A stretch of 32,947 nucleotides of DNA from a virus, in IMG/VR virus record IMGVR_UViG_3300010885_023486, positions 1-32,947 of that record; one strand, written 5' to 3'. Below, one piece after another: positions 1 to 9,085 of this stretch. Made by a program: the position numbers and the translations under genes. The notes below the pieces were generated by a model. The model ran no database searches. It was not told the origin of the DNA and saw only the letters and a program-made list of their open reading frames with translations. Each line of letters begins with the position of its first letter. The stretch's first letter is position 1.

Positions 1-207
1 CATGTCTTGCACTCGTGCCGAGCGTCGGTACTTGCGTGTGTCGCCGGACTCCGTGAGACAGCCGTGGACAAATGCCGCACACCAGGCTGACCCTAGCGGA
101 GAGCCAAGCGATGTCAGCCAAGCATCAATCTCGGGACCACGATTGCTGCCCTTGGGCTCCTCACGGACATACAAGTACTTGTATGCAGCGTCAACTAGCT
201 TCGGCAT
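1..207 (-). CDS. CHAP/NlpC-type endolysin, N-terminal part (cut by window edge)
   Basis: Translating the reverse strand from the ATG at 207 gives 69 residues with no stop before the edge, so the gene continues outside. Residues 14-47 carry E-E-P-K-G, then N-R-G-P-E-I, then S-A-W-C-A-A-F-V. This is the layout of phage CHAP-domain peptidoglycan hydrolases of the TIGR02594 kind, with Cys43 as the expected nucleophile; the catalytic His would lie outside the window. Such enzymes cut peptide cross-links or amide bonds of the wall at lysis. The start overlaps the upstream membrane-protein gene by 17 nt, and two small membrane-protein genes precede it, as expected in a lysis cassette. What is seen is the WCAAFV motif and context; the enzyme call is inference from family resemblance. 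Confidence 0.72.
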   Translation of the reverse strand, partial: MPKLVDAAYKYLYVREEPKGSNRGPEIDAWLTSLGSPLGSAWCAAFVHGCLTESGDTRKYRRSARVQDM

Positions 208-514
208 CCCAGTGGGCCCCATCGGTACGCCGTTGGGTAATCTCCGCCTTCGTCACCTTTGTGATGTCTGCAGATGTTGAGCCGAGGCCAACACGCTGCA
301 AGAAGGCTAGCAGCACCTTCTTCCCGTAGGCCGTACAGATACCCAGCATCAGGATCCACAGGTGGACATAGGTCAGTTCCTCTTCGTGCCAGAAAATGCT
401 GTGCGCCACAAACACAAAGCAGCTGATCGCCAGCAGTCGGGTCAGGGATAGGCCGCGGAGTCGGTCGTCAAATATGGCAACAAACCATTTGGCCACGCCC
501 AGGAATCGTTTCAT
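191..514 (-). CDS. Small membrane protein, holin candidate
   Basis: 107 residues with two hydrophobic stretches, about residues 26-42 and 49-71, separated by an acidic loop (HEEEL). The C-terminus is polar. It begins in an ATGA overlap with the preceding one-TM gene and overlaps the CHAP endolysin start by 17 nt, so all three are probably translated together. Two membrane spans plus this position suggest a class II-like holin that releases the endolysin, but I recognise no specific holin family. An antiholin or another inner-membrane protein is also possible. Confidence 0.6.
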   Translation of the reverse strand: MKRFLGVAKWFVAIFDDRLRGLSLTRLLAISCFVFVAHSIFWHEEELTYVHLWILMLGICTAYGKKVLLAFLQRVGLGSTSADITKVTKAEITQRRTDGAHWDAEAS

Positions 515-720
515 TTACGACAGACCGAATCATTTACGTTCTGCTTGCAGACTAAGTACAGCACCTCATCCAGCTTCCGCTCCAGTCGCTGCAGGTCAGA
601 CGACTCTGCCTTATTCGCCACCTGAGCCTTGAGGACCTGGAAGGCGACGATACTCGAGACGAGGAATACCAGCAGCTGCCAGCCGTGGCGGTCGATGAAA
701 GCGTCCACCCGGGGGCTCAT
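511..720 (-). CDS. One-TM protein with coiled coil, holin/spanin-like
   Basis: 69 residues: a short polar N-terminus, one membrane span at about residues 13-31, then a charged heptad-like stretch (about 38-56) and two cysteines near the C-terminus. Topology resembles small i-spanins or class III holin-like proteins. It starts within the ATGA that ends the 1298-residue virion protein and itself ends in an ATGA with the next gene, so it is translationally coupled on both sides. No family is recognised; the lysis role rests on the CHAP endolysin two genes downstream. Confidence 0.55.
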   Translation of the reverse strand: MSPRVDAFIDRHGWQLLVFLVSSIVAFQVLKAQVANKAESSDLQRLERKLDEVLYLVCKQNVNDSVCRK

Positions 721-3700
721 GGTGACTTAGCCGTCATGATTCTCCTGGCGTCAAGCCTTCGGGCCTTAAGCCCAGGATCCTCAATACCCTTAGACGTAGT
801 TACGGTTGCAAGACTATCAGCAGCTTCTTCGTATTGCCCATTCCTCAATAGGTTGAATACGTTTTTGTTTTCCATCCTGCGAACTCCCATGTTGTACGAC
901 TCTGATACGAGTATCGGTGATATCGGGGATCCCTTCCGAACCATTTGCGCAACATCTTTAGCCATATGCGCCCTGGCAAGCACCTCGGATTCCTTGTCCG
1001 TAATCGTGCCGCGATTTACAATCCCTGGATCAGTCAGTCCATGGCCAATGGTAGGTGTTCCTTCCGGCTTTTTTCCATCCTTCTGTCTCCACCGTCCATT
1101 TACCATATACAGTCGTCTCTCAGTACCCTTTTTTGCCTTGTCATCATACACATACGGAACAAACCCTTCTTTGCTCCTGATGATATCCATCGCGTCGTCA
1201 TAGAAAGTCTTTGGCACATCTCCGATACGCGTGTACTGGACAAGGCCACCGGGTAGGGCAGCCGAAGTCTTTGGGCGCCCAACCTCCGCTGCAGATAACG
1301 GAGAGACTTTAAGTGCATCCCTTACACGGTCAATAACTGAGGGGCGAGGAGCCTCAATAGTAACCGGTGGCCGAGGGGTAGCTAGCCCGTCTAGCGACGA
1401 TAGGCCACGTCCATCTGGGACTTCCGGAAGTCCTCGTGGGCCGGGCGCACCCAGGGAAATGGGGTCCCCGGGCTCCACCCCCATAGGCACACGACTCCTA
1501 GGAATGTCTACCGAAGGCCTTGCCGGAGATGTATCCCGCGCAGTCGGTATAGGGGTTAGAGACGAAGGGGTTGCCGAAGCTGCCAGCCCGGAGGAGCGCT
1601 CGGGGATTTCAGCGCCCTCCGTCCCAATGACGCCCCCACTCACACGACCAAGGATTCCAGCCGCCTTCATAGCTACAGCTGCGTCCTTACCACGGATCGC
1701 CCGCAGTTGCTTAATGGCGCTTACCGTAGAGCCGGGTTCCCCCAGGACGATACGAACAATCTCCGCAGCCATGCCCTGCGTATTCGCATGTGCCCCGGAT
1801 TCAGCCAACGCATGGGCCATCCGGGAAGCAGTCCATGTAGCGCTCGGGGTGAGCTGACGAACAAACTTGTCCCACGGGCTTGCTGCATTAGGAATCGTCG
1901 CTGGCCCCTCTCCACCAACGAGTGATTCACGTAACGCCCTCGCACCAGACCATGATCTTGACGCATCCTCGAATATCTTCGCGTCTTGCGGAGACTTAGA
2001 CGCAAGGCCCAGCTGCGCAAGAAACTGGTCCGTGAACTTGCCATTGGCGTCCGGACTAACATCTCCACCCTCTCCCAAGCGAGCCTGCAGTGCGGCCCCG
2101 CCTGCCTGCTGTGCCGTGGCCCGGTCAGCTGCCGAAAGCGCAGCGCGGCGGCTGATTTCGTTTGGGATGTCAAACGCTGGATCCTTAGCGCCAGCATCCA
2201 TTGGTGTCTCGAATATCTTACGACCAGTGGCAAAGTTCTGTTCCCGTCCAGAGACCATCCCCGGAACAGGTTCCTGGGCAACCTCTGGCGGCTTAGGGGC
2301 GGACAGCCACGGTGGAATCGGGGCCTCAACCTCTGGCTCTGGCGATGGGATGTACTTCCCCTGCTTCACTAGGGATGGGACTGGCGGCTCCTTAACCGGC
2401 TTTGGCCCACCCTGGTATGAGCCCGGATTGCTAGGACGCCCCAGCTTGCCAATGATTTCCTGGCGGGCCCCGGGCCCCCAACCCAGGAGCACCATAGCAG
2501 ACTCTTTACTCTCCGACTCACCAAGGCGCTTGACGAGCTCCCCGGGACTCAGGTTGCTGTCCTTAATCATCGCACCAAACTTTGCACGGATGATGTTCTG
2601 GTCCTTAACAACATCCTCCGGGCTCATCGTAGCCCGTGCTTCAAGCCGAGCGCCGAGGGATTGATTCGGGTGCTGTGGGTTGAGGTCCCAGCTCATGGGC
2701 TTGGATGAAGCGACTAGAGCCCGTTCCTCATCCCAGCTTTTCTTGAACGCAGCATCTATCTCTTGGTATTTCGGGTGCTGGCCCTCGGCAAGCCAACCAG
2801 CGTGTTTCAGTGCCCCACTGATGGCCAGCTGAGACGTGTCGAGTGGCCTTGCCCCAGGAATAGTTTCGGACGCCTGCTGGTTAAACTGCTGCATGTCATT
2901 CCATGCCACCGCGTCCGGCACTGCAATGACCTCTCCGTTGACAGTCTTTGTTGGAAGAGGGGGGTATGAAGGATCAGCGGTGGTCACCTCCAAACGCTTT
3001 ACCACTGCGGCCCTCCACGCTTTCTGAAGAACCGGCGACTTGGCTACACGGGCAGCCATCTCTTCTGCCTTATACGGAACCCCGGCTAGACTCCTCCCCG
3101 CTTCTGGGAATGCCTTCTCCGCAAAAGTAGTCCTAGCCGTAGTAATGTTTGCAAGAGTTGTATGTGGGTTGGGGACAGCCCGACCATCCCCAACGCTCCC
3201 AAGGACATCAAGGACGTCTCCCATCCCACGCTCTGATTCGTCAAACGCCAGCTTCTTAGCTTCGTGGTCAGCCCTTCTTAACGCCTCTGTTTCTCTATAG
3301 GTTTTTCTTGCGTCAACCGACCTTCCCTCTCTGGCATCCTTGGCGGCAGCCCACGCCTCACTTGCGTCCTGCCCAGCCTTGACGTGAGCCAACCTCCTTT
3401 CGGCCTCCGTTACGTCGTATGCGTTCTTCGCTGCTGCCACCCTAGCCTGCTGGTCAGCAATCTCCTGTCCCCGGGCACGATTACCAGCAGCGTCGTTGAC
3501 CTCCCAGTTGCGGAGGGCCCCAAACTCACGCTGCTTGGCCAGTTCATATGCTGCCCTGGCCTCCTTGTTAGCAAGTTCACGGGCTTCGACAATCTTGTTG
3601 TGTGCTACGCTCAGGGCACTCCCCTGATCCCTGCTAACCCCGGTAGCGTGTTCAGCTGCGTCACGCATGGCTCCGGCTTCCCTTGCTGCATCAGACGCAA

Positions 3701-4613
3701 GCATTTCCTCTGCGACTGTCCTTCCCGCGATTGTTTTGGTCGCTCCCCTGAGAGCCGCGCCCACATCCCCCCGGGCTTTATCAACGGGCAGTCCAGCCGT
3801 ATCAATATCTCGAACGGTTGCCCCGTAGGGGACTGGGGCCGACGATTCACGAAACGGACTTCTTCCTGAGGCAGCTTCCAACGCCGCAATTGCAAGACGT
3901 CTTCCCGCTGGCATGGACGGATCTAGGGCGCCCACTGCCTCACCAAGCCACCGCGCTGACCCAGTGAATACTGGAACAGTCGCGCCGAACCCAGCCCCCA
4001 AAGCCGTTGCCGCAGCAACCTGTCCCGGATCTACTCCACGACTTGTACCGACAGTCTCGCCAAGGGCCGTGGCCCCACCACTGACACCCCCCTCAGCAAG
4101 CCGGGCGAGAGTCCTCTTTCCGAGGGCTTTCCATCCAAGCCCCTCTGCATACTTTTCAGCATACCGACCCAAGGCAGGAATAGCCTTAGCTGCGGTAAGA
4201 GCGCCCGAGCCAAGGCTGCCACCAATACTCGACCCGATCCGCAAGGCAGTCGGTAAGCTTTCCATGCGTTCTTGACGAAGATCTCGCATGTCACTAAAGC
4301 TGTAATCCGGGCGAAGGGCCGCCTCAAGGGCATCAGTGGCAATGCCGGGAGCTCCCCAAAACCGAGAATCGACCGCATTCTCAATAGCGTTCCCAGTCAG
4401 GCTTTGTGTCTCATCAATCCTCGGACGCTGGCCACTATCCACAGCGTACCCCGAACGCACGGATCCCGGCTTTGGCGTTATACCCCCAACCTTCTTTGCT
4501 ACCGGAGACGTTGATGCTTCGGAGCTTACGGATGGGTCTGACTGTCCCGTACGCCCTCGCTCCTCGCGCTCACGGGCAAGACGGTCCCTCTTCTCCGCTA
4601 AGGTTTCCTGCAC
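717..4613 (-). CDS. Large internal virion (ejection) protein with C-terminal GH24-type lysozyme
   Basis: 1298 residues from a GTG start. The GTG overlaps the upstream TAG (TAGTG) and a GGGAGG ribosome-binding sequence lies just before it. The N-terminus is highly charged; about residues 310-470 are Ala/Glu/Arg-rich and likely coiled coil; the centre is Pro/Gly-rich. The last ~150 residues read as a T4-lysozyme-like domain: K-E-G-F with Glu1149, Y-D-D with Asp1158, and P-T-I-G-H-G with Thr1188, matching the Glu/Asp/Thr triad of GH24 muramidases. A ~24-residue insertion lies between Asp and Thr. Podoviruses often carry a wall-cutting domain on the largest ejected protein (T7 gp16 is the model, with a different enzyme), so a role in DNA entry is likely. 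An added role in lysis is possible, since holin-like genes follow directly. The lysozyme-coding end looks poorer in GC than the morphogenesis genes. Confidence 0.8.
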   Translation of the reverse strand: MQETLAEKRDRLAREREERGRTGQSDPSVSSEASTSPVAKKVGGITPKPGSVRSGYAVDSGQRPRIDETQSLTGNAIENAVDSRFWGAPGIATDALEAALRPDYSFSDMRDLRQERMESLPTALRIGSSIGGSLGSGALTAAKAIPALGRYAEKYAEGLGWKALGKRTLARLAEGGVSGGATALGETVGTSRGVDPGQVAAATALGAGFGATVPVFTGSARWLGEAVGALDPSMPAGRRLAIAALEAASGRSPFRESSAPVPYGATVRDIDTAGLPVDKARGDVGAALRGATKTIAGRTVAEEMLASDAAREAGAMRDAAEHATGVSRDQGSALSVAHNKIVEARELANKEARAAYELAKQREFGALRNWEVNDAAGNRARGQEIADQQARVAAAKNAYDVTEAERRLAHVKAGQDASEAWAAAKDAREGRSVDARKTYRETEALRRADHEAKKLAFDESERGMGDVLDVLGSVGDGRAVPNPHTTLANITTARTTFAEKAFPEAGRSLAGVPYKAEEMAARVAKSPVLQKAWRAAVVKRLEVTTADPSYPPLPTKTVNGEVIAVPDAVAWNDMQQFNQQASETIPGARPLDTSQLAISGALKHAGWLAEGQHPKYQEIDAAFKKSWDEERALVASSKPMSWDLNPQHPNQSLGARLEARATMSPEDVVKDQNIIRAKFGAMIKDSNLSPGELVKRLGESESKESAMVLLGWGPGARQEIIGKLGRPSNPGSYQGGPKPVKEPPVPSLVKQGKYIPSPEPEVEAPIPPWLSAPKPPEVAQEPVPGMVSGREQNFATGRKIFETPMDAGAKDPAFDIPNEISRRAALSAADRATAQQAGGAALQARLGEGGDVSPDANGKFTDQFLAQLGLASKSPQDAKIFEDASRSWSGARALRESLVGGEGPATIPNAASPWDKFVRQLTPSATWTASRMAHALAESGAHANTQGMAAEIVRIVLGEPGSTVSAIKQLRAIRGKDAAVAMKAAGILGRVSGGVIGTEGAEIPERSSGLAASATPSSLTPIPTARDTSPARPSVDIPRSRVPMGVEPGDPISLGAPGPRGLPEVPDGRGLSSLDGLATPRPPVTIEAPRPSVIDRVRDALKVSPLSAAEVGRPKTSAALPGGLVQYTRIGDVPKTFYDDAMDIIRSKEGFVPYVYDDKAKKGTERRLYMVNGRWRQKDGKKPEGTPTIGHGLTDPGIVNRGTITDKESEVLARAHMAKDVAQMVRKGSPISPILVSESYNMGVRRMENKNVFNLLRNGQYEEAADSLATVTTSKGIEDPGLKARRLDARRIMTAKSP

Positions 4614-5941
4614 TAGAACGGCCTCCCGGTAGACAGGCTATACCCATCATAGCGAGTTTGCTGTTGCTCTTTCTTATTAAGTTTCGCAAAGTCGTCTGGG
4701 TGCATAGTTAGCGGCTTCCGGCCCATAGACGTTTGGTATCGGGCAAGCTGGTCATTGGCGATATCCTGGAACTGGTCAAGCTGCGAACCGATGTTCTTGG
4801 CCTGGCTCCCCCCGGTCAGGGTGCTCAGGGTATTATTGAAGCCCGACGTAAACGACGTTGGGTCGGCAAGGATTCCCTCCATCATCTCTGCATCATGTGC
4901 AGAAATCGCCCCAAGCTCCTCAAGCGTCTTCACCTTGAGAATAAGCTTTGTATGGGCGCTGGCGGTCAGAGCCTTACCCTCTGTGGGCCATATCTCAATG
5001 CCCGTTTTGTTCAAGTTGCTACGGTACTTCTCAATAGAATCGCGAAGGTCAGCAAACGACAGCAGCCTCTCCCTATCCTTCTGGGCAGCAGAGCCCTTCT
5101 CCGTATGCGCCACCGCCTGATCATGGCGATCATTTTGAGCATTACGGGCAGCGCTATCTGCGCTTTCAACACGTTCGTTTATATTCCCCCCTGCAAGAAC
5201 AAAGGCTTGTTGCTCGGGAGTAAGCCCAGTTGCGGCCAGTCGCTCACTAAGCTTTTTTCGCGCGTCTTCTGCGTCCTTATCTGCAAGGTTTCTAGTTCGG
5301 TCAATCGCTGCATTTGCCGCATCAGTGGCCTCATCAGCAATCACCTTTCGTCTCTTTGCAGCCAACTGAGCTGCCTCATCCGCAGTCGGAACATACATTT
5401 TCCCACCGCCCGGGACGTCGATCATCTGACTAAGCTTACGGGTTGAATCTGCCCGAAGGTCCGTATTCCCGGCGTCCTTGACCATCTCAAGGGCCTCCGG
5501 TGTGCGGAACGGATTTGCCCCTAGCGTGGGTCGTCCGCTAAGGCGAAGTGAGGCAGTGTCCTGTCCGGGAGGGCCACCAAGGAATGGGATGGCATTTCGT
5601 TCCTTTGTTGTCAGGCCCGGCCCACTAGGAACGGAGTCAAGGCCAAGCCCACCATAGCTTGCGTCACTCAGCTTGTATTCGTCTGGAGGTCCAGCGCTCG
5701 ACAGGGCAGCCCTGAGTGCATCCTCAGATTGATAGCCCATCGCCTCTCGCTCACGCCCAAGGGCGAATGCCTGCAACTGCCGCGCTGCCTCGCGGTCCTT
5801 TCGATCCTCATCTTCACGCTGCTTTAGTCGGGCGATTCGATCTGCCTCAATAGCCTCTGCACGTTGCTTCTGCTTGCTCTCTGCGTACCCACTTGCTCCA
5901 CCAGCAAGGGCAGCAAGGATGGCACCAAGTCCGTTTGGCAT
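4613..5941 (-). CDS. Ejection-type internal virion protein (442 aa)
   Basis: 442 residues. A short hydrophobic Gly/Ala stretch (about residues 4-20) is followed by a strongly charged helical region (about 22-65) rich in Glu, Arg, Lys and Gln, then mixed helical sequence with many Ala and Asp. No catalytic motif is seen. It lies between a 610-residue and a 1298-residue virion protein, the position of the internal or ejection proteins in podoviruses (P22 gp7/gp20/gp16 and T7 gp14/15/16 are functional parallels, not sequence matches). The ATG follows the previous stop after one nucleotide, and the stop overlaps the GTG of the next gene. Confidence 0.6.
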   Translation of the reverse strand: MPNGLGAILAALAGGASGYAESKQKQRAEAIEADRIARLKQREDEDRKDREAARQLQAFALGREREAMGYQSEDALRAALSSAGPPDEYKLSDASYGGLGLDSVPSGPGLTTKERNAIPFLGGPPGQDTASLRLSGRPTLGANPFRTPEALEMVKDAGNTDLRADSTRKLSQMIDVPGGGKMYVPTADEAAQLAAKRRKVIADEATDAANAAIDRTRNLADKDAEDARKKLSERLAATGLTPEQQAFVLAGGNINERVESADSAARNAQNDRHDQAVAHTEKGSAAQKDRERLLSFADLRDSIEKYRSNLNKTGIEIWPTEGKALTASAHTKLILKVKTLEELGAISAHDAEMMEGILADPTSFTSGFNNTLSTLTGGSQAKNIGSQLDQFQDIANDQLARYQTSMGRKPLTMHPDDFAKLNKKEQQQTRYDGYSLSTGRPF

Positions 5942-5942
5942 A

Positions 5943-7775
5943 TTATGTCATCCCCAGTTTGACTTTATCAGCAGCCGTTAGATGTTGATACCAGGTATCA
6001 CCCCACAAAACCTTGAGCTGGTCTATGTAGAACGTCCGCTCGGCCAAACTCAGGCGGCGTGACTCAAACGCTCCAGTCTGCTGCAGGCTGGCTACGCTGT
6101 AGTTATTGCTTAGGACGCCCTTCACGGCATCAAGGCCACGATTGAGATTGTTCATCTCCGTCTCAATGCGCATGGCCTCTCCCATCCGACCTTCCGACAC
6201 CGCGTTCTGGTACTGACTCTGCAGCGAGTTGAAGCGGTTGATTTGCTGATTGGCAATATCGTTGTACACGCTCTGCCCAGAGTTCACCGCCTGTTGACGA
6301 TCGGTGGCCTGGGTGTTGGCCGCTTCACGGAGCAGGCCTGCGGTCAGATCAGCCCGGACACGGGCCTGTCGTTCACCCAACGACTCGCCCTGTCGTGCGG
6401 CAATCGAGGACGCCCCGAGCCCACGGTTGGCCATCTGTTCGCTCAGCGCACGGTTCTCTTGGCCAAACTGAGTCCCAAGGTTGGCCTCGGCTGCATCACG
6501 AATCGACGTGAACGCTGCATTGTCGTACCGTGACGGATTCTTCAAAGCGGCCTGTACTGCCGCAATCAGGTCAGCTTGGAGGCCACGGGTCGCTTCTGGT
6601 CCCTGTTCTGCCCCTGCCATCGTGGGGGCCGTGATGCCCCCATAGGGCTTGATGTTTGGTGCACTCACGCTGAAGTTCCCACTCGATCGCCCAAGAAACG
6701 CGTTGACACGGGCCATCAGATCCTGGTCTGTGATCGCCAGCTTGGAGTAGTCTGGGAGTGGCGGAAGGGCATTGCTTCCAGTGCCAGTACCAGTACCAGT
6801 ACCAGTACCAGTGCCAGTGCCAGTACCAGTACCGGGAGTGGTGGTAGTATCAGGCATGGGGATGCCAAGGCCATTGAGGAACGCGGCCAACGCTTTGCGT
6901 GATGCGATGTAATCGGGATCACTCGCAAACCCACCATGCCCAGTTCCCGAATACGTATCAATGAAGTCCTTCTTTTCAGATTCCGACATCCCAAAAATAG
7001 CGTTCAACATTGGGATAGCGGAGTAGTTATTGAGCACGTCGATAGTCCGCGCCGTACTCTGCTGTGACTCATGGCCACCAAGGGTAGCAGAGGGACTCTT
7101 GACCGACTTCTCAAAGGCCTTTTCTGCCGTTGTGTATTTATCAAGATCGGCTTGTGACTTGAAAATCAGCTCACCGGTATTAGAGTCTGGTACCCCGGAG
7201 ACGCTATTCATAGCCGCAAATGCAGCATCACCGTCACCGCTACCCGCAGACCCCTTATACCCAATCCCGCCAAGACTATTGTTCTGGCGAGGTTTATATC
7301 TAAAGGTACCTGCGGCTGCAGCATCCTTAGCAGCCTGCTTGTCCTTTGCCTCTTTCTTTAGCCGTTCCTCGTAGTCCTCGTCAGACTCACCCTCATTCTG
7401 CGTTAAGAGCAATGAGGGGCCTGAGTTGACGTGGGTCACGTTCTTGTTTGCCACAACCGGCGGCGTGACCGCTGGGGTCTCGGTAAAGTTTGGCTGACCA
7501 TCGTACCCACTGGCCAGTTGGGCATTCACACCACTGAGCAGATTGCTTGGGGTGTCGACCGATGTAGTTTTTGGGGCAGGACGCGCAACACCCTGGCTCT
7601 GCAGCTGGGCAAAGTTTGGCTGGCCGGCAACCTGACCGCCGGGGAAGCTGATTGCCGGGGTACCACGGAAGATGTTCGCAGCGCCGACCTGCCCCTCCTT
7701 CTGGGCGTCCCCATCACTCGCCGTCGTGATAGTCTGCTGCCCGAAGAGGGACTTCTTGTAGCCTTGCAGTGCCAT
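5943..7775 (-). CDS. Ejection-type virion protein with Gly-Thr repeat linker (610 aa)
   Basis: 610 residues, starting in a TAATG overlap with the upstream gene. The first ~340 residues are Gly/Ser/Asn-rich and probably flexible. A Gly-Thr dipeptide repeat, encoded by nine near-identical hexamers, then joins a C-terminal region that is clearly helical (about residues 380-600, rich in Ala, Gln, Asn and Arg). The C-terminal part resembles the long helical regions of podoviral DNA-ejection proteins in character only; I recognise no named family. Its place in a run of four large genes downstream of the tail-nozzle gene supports a virion-internal or tail-associated role. Confidence 0.6.
   Translation of the reverse strand: MALQGYKKSLFGQQTITTASDGDAQKEGQVGAANIFRGTPAISFPGGQVAGQPNFAQLQSQGVARPAPKTTSVDTPSNLLSGVNAQLASGYDGQPNFTETPAVTPPVVANKNVTHVNSGPSLLLTQNEGESDEDYEERLKKEAKDKQAAKDAAAAGTFRYKPRQNNSLGGIGYKGSAGSGDGDAAFAAMNSVSGVPDSNTGELIFKSQADLDKYTTAEKAFEKSVKSPSATLGGHESQQSTARTIDVLNNYSAIPMLNAIFGMSESEKKDFIDTYSGTGHGGFASDPDYIASRKALAAFLNGLGIPMPDTTTTPGTGTGTGTGTGTGTGTGTGSNALPPLPDYSKLAITDQDLMARVNAFLGRSSGNFSVSAPNIKPYGGITAPTMAGAEQGPEATRGLQADLIAAVQAALKNPSRYDNAAFTSIRDAAEANLGTQFGQENRALSEQMANRGLGASSIAARQGESLGERQARVRADLTAGLLREAANTQATDRQQAVNSGQSVYNDIANQQINRFNSLQSQYQNAVSEGRMGEAMRIETEMNNLNRGLDAVKGVLSNNYSVASLQQTGAFESRRLSLAERTFYIDQLKVLWGDTWYQHLTAADKVKLGMT
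6778..6831 (+). repeat. Hexanucleotide tandem repeat (CCAGTR, 9 units)
   Basis: Nine consecutive 6-bp units, six reading CCAGTA and three CCAGTG. On the coding (minus) strand they specify alternating Gly and Thr. Because the unit is a multiple of three, copy-number change would lengthen or shorten the linker without breaking the frame. Confidence 0.9.
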
Positions 7776-8785
7776 TAGATGTGCCCCGCAGAGCCCAAGC
7801 CCTTCATGATGGAGCCGCCAAAGAGTGTGCTATCCCCACTACCCATGATGGCCTTCATGAGCTGCTCACGGACCGGAGACATTTCAGCGTCACGATTCTG
7901 CATAATCATCAGGAGGCGCTTCCGATCTTCCTCAGAAAGCTCCTGCTGACGATTTGCCCGTGCTTCCTGCCCTCGCTGGATTTCTGCATTCAGTTCATTC
8001 CGCCGCTTCTCAGCTTCCGTCTCAGCAGCCAGTCGGCGGTTGTAATAATCATTTTGGGTCTGGTTCTGCTGGTTGCTGTTGTAAGCGTCGTATCCCTTTC
8101 CAAAAATGCCTGCTGCAGTCTCAATATTTTTTGGAGTAAGCCAATCAAACGTTCCCATGGGACCACTCGGAGTAGAGGTTGAAACTGAACGAAGAACATC
8201 TGGGGCTGCTCGTGTTGCCATATTTTCGAGCGATAAAACGCCCGGCGTAGCGGTCGAACCCCCTAGAAGTCTTGCAGATGAGGGGGTGAGGGCCGCTGCC
8301 CCATTTGTGCTAGCCTTAGCAGCAGCTTGAGACACTGCGCTCATTGGACCGTTGTAGCCAAACATGCTAGAGGCAAGGCCTTGCCCACTGCTAGTGAGCA
8401 TGGCGTTATCAATGCCCGTCTTGGCAATGTTCCCAATGTTTGTTCCATGGCGAACCCCGGCTCCAGCCGCAGCACCAAGGCCGCCGAGCAGTACGCCACC
8501 AACCCCACCCGTCAGAATCCCTGCAATGGGCGCAACGTTCTTCAGCGCATTGCCCACAAAGTTGCGGTTCCGGTCCCAAATGTCGCCGGTCCCCCACTGC
8601 TGGTGGGCATTGTCTGCCGCCGTTCCCGTAGATTTTGCCAGTGCATCGGCTTCGTCATGGCTAAGCTTTTTGCCACCCTTATACCACCAGCCGTCAGAGC
8701 CAATCGTAGCCCCCATCGCCTTTGCTTGTGCAGCAGCACGAGGATCGCCCGTTTCGTAAGTACCACGATATGTGCCCTGTGGCAT
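7775..8785 (-). CDS. Ejection-type virion protein with Gly-rich hydrophobic segment (336 aa)
   Basis: 336 residues. The N-terminus contains W-W-Y-K-G-G-K and a small charged region. Residues about 82-112 form a long Gly/Ala/Val/Leu segment that could insert in or cross a membrane. The C-terminal third (about 220-320) is Asn/Gln/Glu/Arg-rich and likely coiled coil. A membrane-active segment next to helical sequence is typical of internal head proteins that form the ejection channel, which fits its place just before the 610-residue gene. It follows the 99-residue gene without a gap. No named family is recognised. Confidence 0.6.
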   Translation of the reverse strand: MPQGTYRGTYETGDPRAAAQAKAMGATIGSDGWWYKGGKKLSHDEADALAKSTGTAADNAHQQWGTGDIWDRNRNFVGNALKNVAPIAGILTGGVGGVLLGGLGAAAGAGVRHGTNIGNIAKTGIDNAMLTSSGQGLASSMFGYNGPMSAVSQAAAKASTNGAAALTPSSARLLGGSTATPGVLSLENMATRAAPDVLRSVSTSTPSGPMGTFDWLTPKNIETAAGIFGKGYDAYNSNQQNQTQNDYYNRRLAAETEAEKRRNELNAEIQRGQEARANRQQELSEEDRKRLLMIMQNRDAEMSPVREQLMKAIMGSGDSTLFGGSIMKGLGSAGHI

Positions 8786-9085
8786 TTAGTCCTCACTCCG
8801 AAAGATGATAAAGTCCAGCAGCGAACTTGCGGGCGCTGCTGTGCCAAAGGTGCACGTAAAGCTCGAGGTAGTACGGGCGGTCACGGCACGGGTGGTAAGC
8901 CACGAGGTCGTGATATGCACTCCATAGTTCGTGTCCGATTCCTTTCGGGCCAGTGGGATGACCGCAGTCACCGCCGTAACCGTCACGGGAATCTTGACCC
9001 CACATCCGCCTGACGTGGCATACCGGAACCGAACGCGCCGGACCTGTTCCTCCTCACGAGTATTCACTGCCATAGGCGCTGTCAT
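8786..9085 (-). CDS. Small beta-rich virion protein (99 aa)
   Basis: 99 residues, rich in Thr, Val, Ala and Ser with alternating hydrophobic patterns suggesting beta-strands. The ATG sits in a TGATG overlap with the upstream tail gene; a second Met at residue 5 (codon at 9073) is an alternative start. Its place between the nozzle-like protein and the ejection proteins suggests a minor structural component such as a tail or plug protein. Family unknown. Confidence 0.55.
   Translation of the reverse strand: MTAPMAVNTREEEQVRRVRFRYATSGGCGVKIPVTVTAVTAVIPLARKESDTNYGVHITTSWLTTRAVTARTTSSFTCTFGTAAPASSLLDFIIFRSED

Noticed and set aside
1867-2664. 265-codon plus-strand frame opposite the 1298-residue virion gene
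   Set aside because: Ser/Pro/Gly/Arg-rich, no ribosome-binding sequence or domain, antisense to a continuous coding region.
5943-7775. Phase-variable frameshift at the CCAGTR repeat
   Set aside because: The unit is six bases, so gain or loss does not shift the frame; only linker length could vary.
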